Source: an uncultured Nitrospira sp. (lineage in GTDB: Bacteria > Nitrospirota > Nitrospiria > Nitrospirales > Nitrospiraceae). From it: DNA of 64,000 nt. Below, piece by piece: positions 62,580-64,000 of the stretch. Made by a program: the position numbers and the translations under genes. Position 1 is the first letter of the stretch; each line of letters starts with the position of its first letter. Below the pieces are notes generated by a model. The model did not search any database. It was not told where the DNA came from and worked only from the letters and a program-made list of their open reading frames with translations. The stretch covers positions 1 through 64,000 of the forward strand of contig CABVRO010000002.1 of NCBI GenBank assembly GCA_902500715.1, written 5' to 3'.

Positions 62580-64000
62580 ATGGGTCAAACTACTATTCTG
62601 CCGTCGAATGGCAATTCCGCAGCAAATCTGGTCCATGAATATTGGGGCATGGTGTTGCGCCGCAAATGGATCCTGCTCGGCGCGATCGTTCTTTCTCTTG
62701 GAGCTGCGCTGGTCTATTGCAAGGTGGCAACCAAGGTGTACCGATCCGATACGCTGATTCTGCTCGAGGATCAGAAAGTACCCGAAACGTATGTGCAGGC
62801 CAACGCCGAAGGCAACAGCAATTTCGACCGTCGAATTTTTGTCATCGAAACACAGGTCCGCGATCGTATGCGTCTCGACAGAATTCGGAAGGAGCTGAAT
62901 CTCTATCCGGCTCAAGTGGAGGAATTCGGCCCGGAATGGGCGGTGCTCCAAATGAATGCCTCGCTGGAAGTGAGCACCGTCAGCAAGGGCAACGTGCCCG
63001 GTCTGAACATGATCGGGGCCTTCACGGTCTCTTTCGCCCATGAAGACCCGGCTACGGCTATGAATGTCGTGTCGAAGATCTCGGAGATGCTCATCGAGGA
63101 GGATCTGAAAGATCGTACGAAAGCGGCGGAAGGGACCACCGAATTTCTCGACCACGAAGTGAGCCGCACCCGGATGCAGCTCGACAAAAAAGAGGAGGAA
63201 ATCAGTCAGTTCAAATCGCAGCACGTCGGCCAGCTCCCTCAGCAGATCGAGGCCAACCTGCGTGCACTCGACCGGTTGCATGACGATCTCAACGTGGTGA
63301 ATGAAAGCATCCATCGTCAATCCGACCGGCTTGCCTTGGTGGAAGGTGCGCTCCAGAAGTACCTCGAGTTCGGTGTGACGATTCCTGCGCTGGTCAACGG
63401 CCCGGTTCAACCGAATCCGTCCTTTGCTCGATTGAACGAATTGAAGAGTAAGCTGACTCAGTTGGAGGCTGAATTCTGGGACGGGTATCCCGAGGTCGCC
63501 TTGACCAGAGAGGAGATCAACCAACTTGAGCAGAAGCTGCGGCGTCAATATGGGCCAGATGCCACGGGATCGGACGAGCAAACGAAAGATCCCTACTATC
63601 AGGATTTGAAGAAGCAGCGGAGCGAATTGAAGAGCGAGTTGGGGTTGCTCAAACAACGGCAGCACATGCTTCGAGACGAGAAGAAAGAGTATGACAGCCG
63701 AGTGGAGACCGCCCCGGCGGTCGAGCAGGGCCTGCTGACGCTCATGCGGGATTACGAGAATCTGAAAGGGAGTTATCAATCGCTGCTGGACAAACGGCTG
63801 CATGCGTCCGTTGCGGAGAACTTGGAGAAGCGGCAAAAAGGCGCGCAATTGAAAATCTTGGAGCGCCCGAAGTTTCCGCGCGTTCCCGAGCGACCGAATC
63901 AGCCACGTGTGGTGATGCTGGGGTTGCTCATGGGCTGTGCCATGGGAATCGGCATGGCGGTCTTGCTCGAGCAGCTGAATCCTCAGTTCCGCCGGCCGGA
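62580..64000 (+). CDS. Wzz/Wzc-type chain-length determinant, 3' end outside window
   Basis: 473 codons visible from ATG 62580 (GGTGGAGG upstream), frame open to the end. N-terminal helix at about 25-44 (WILLGAIVLSLGAALVYC), a long periplasmic region with coiled-coil heptads at about 175-370 (EEEISQFKSQ, LNELKSKLTQLEAEFW, LKKQRSELKSELGLLKQR), and the proline-rich second helix beginning RPNQPRVVMLGLLMGCAMG at about 437. This is a polysaccharide co-polymerase of the exosortase-locus type (TIGR03007-like). Whether a Wzc tyrosine-kinase domain follows cannot be seen. It works with the OPX proteins at 21.4-22.8 kb in determining chain length and export. Confidence 0.92.
   Translation, partial: MGQTTILPSNGNSAANLVHEYWGMVLRRKWILLGAIVLSLGAALVYCKVATKVYRSDTLILLEDQKVPETYVQANAEGNSNFDRRIFVIETQVRDRMRLDRIRKELNLYPAQVEEFGPEWAVLQMNASLEVSTVSKGNVPGLNMIGAFTVSFAHEDPATAMNVVSKISEMLIEEDLKDRTKAAEGTTEFLDHEVSRTRMQLDKKEEEISQFKSQHVGQLPQQIEANLRALDRLHDDLNVVNESIHRQSDRLALVEGALQKYLEFGVTIPALVNGPVQPNPSFARLNELKSKLTQLEAEFWDGYPEVALTREEINQLEQKLRRQYGPDATGSDEQTKDPYYQDLKKQRSELKSELGLLKQRQHMLRDEKKEYDSRVETAPAVEQGLLTLMRDYENLKGSYQSLLDKRLHASVAENLEKRQKGAQLKILERPKFPRVPERPNQPRVVMLGLLMGCAMGIGMAVLLEQLNPQFRRP

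Noticed and set aside
62445-63848. 467-codon reverse open frame at the end of the window
   Set aside because: It is opposite the chain-length determinant gene, whose + strand translation has membrane helices, coiled coil and a good ribosome-binding site.
1-64000. CRISPR array, complete insertion sequence or prophage
   Set aside because: No regularly spaced repeats, no intact DDE transposase with terminal repeats, and no phage structural genes were seen on either strand.

Overview
The window is 64 kb of GC-rich bacterial chromosome, most likely from a Nitrospira-like member of the Nitrospirota. That assignment is inference from gene content and protein style (FtsH/GlmM/ComEC neighbourhood, exosortase-linked exopolysaccharide locus), not from a marker gene. 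Almost all genes are on the + strand, tightly packed, with many 4-nt start/stop overlaps.

Region 1 (1-18.7 kb) is a housekeeping segment: tilS (5' end cut by the window), hpt, ftsH, folP, glmM, comEC, a glycosyltransferase, a sugar aminotransferase, mtnA, ndk, a lipoprotein with TPR and glycoside-hydrolase-like parts, then a gcvH-lpdA-comEA-like-tyrS operon and a tRNA-Gly(CCC). Good sigma70-type promoters can be read in front of mtnA, ndk, gcvH and the tRNA.

Region 2 (18.7-20.45 kb) is a junction. The 3' end of tRNA-Gly is duplicated 171 bp downstream as a perfect 29-bp direct repeat enclosing two palindromes, the kind of footprint an integration event leaves. It is followed by a reverse-strand LuxR-type regulator with a degenerate receiver domain and a 533-bp AT-rich intergenic region.

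Region 3 (20.45 kb to the end) is one very large exopolysaccharide and exosortase locus. It opens with a NusG/RfaH-type antiterminator, an orphan IS3 OrfA-like protein, two tandem outer-membrane export proteins and a beta-barrel. An ABC-2 exporter (Wzm/Wzt), many glycosyltransferases, an asparagine-synthase-type amidotransferase, an O-antigen-ligase-type membrane protein and a GT-C enzyme follow. Next come methyltransferases, three deacetylase-like proteins and a FemAB-like protein. Genes for a WbpB/D/I/E-type 2,3-diamino-uronic-acid sugar pathway are scattered through this part. The end of the locus holds a transposase-derived HTH protein, a 53-residue protein that is little more than a PEP-CTERM-like sorting tail, an exosortase, a PglE-like aminotransferase, a fused phosphoglycosyl transferase/4,6-dehydratase and a Wzz/Wzc-type chain-length protein that runs off the window.

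A working model (inference): the fused PglC/PglF-like protein and the adjacent aminotransferase make and load a 4-amino-4,6-dideoxy sugar as the first residue. The glycosyltransferases and modifying enzymes extend it, Wzm/Wzt plus the chain-length and export proteins move it out, and the exosortase processes the mini sorting-tail protein at the membrane. Three separate gene fusions, two transposase-derived DNA-binding proteins and the mini-substrate/exosortase pair are the most unusual parts.
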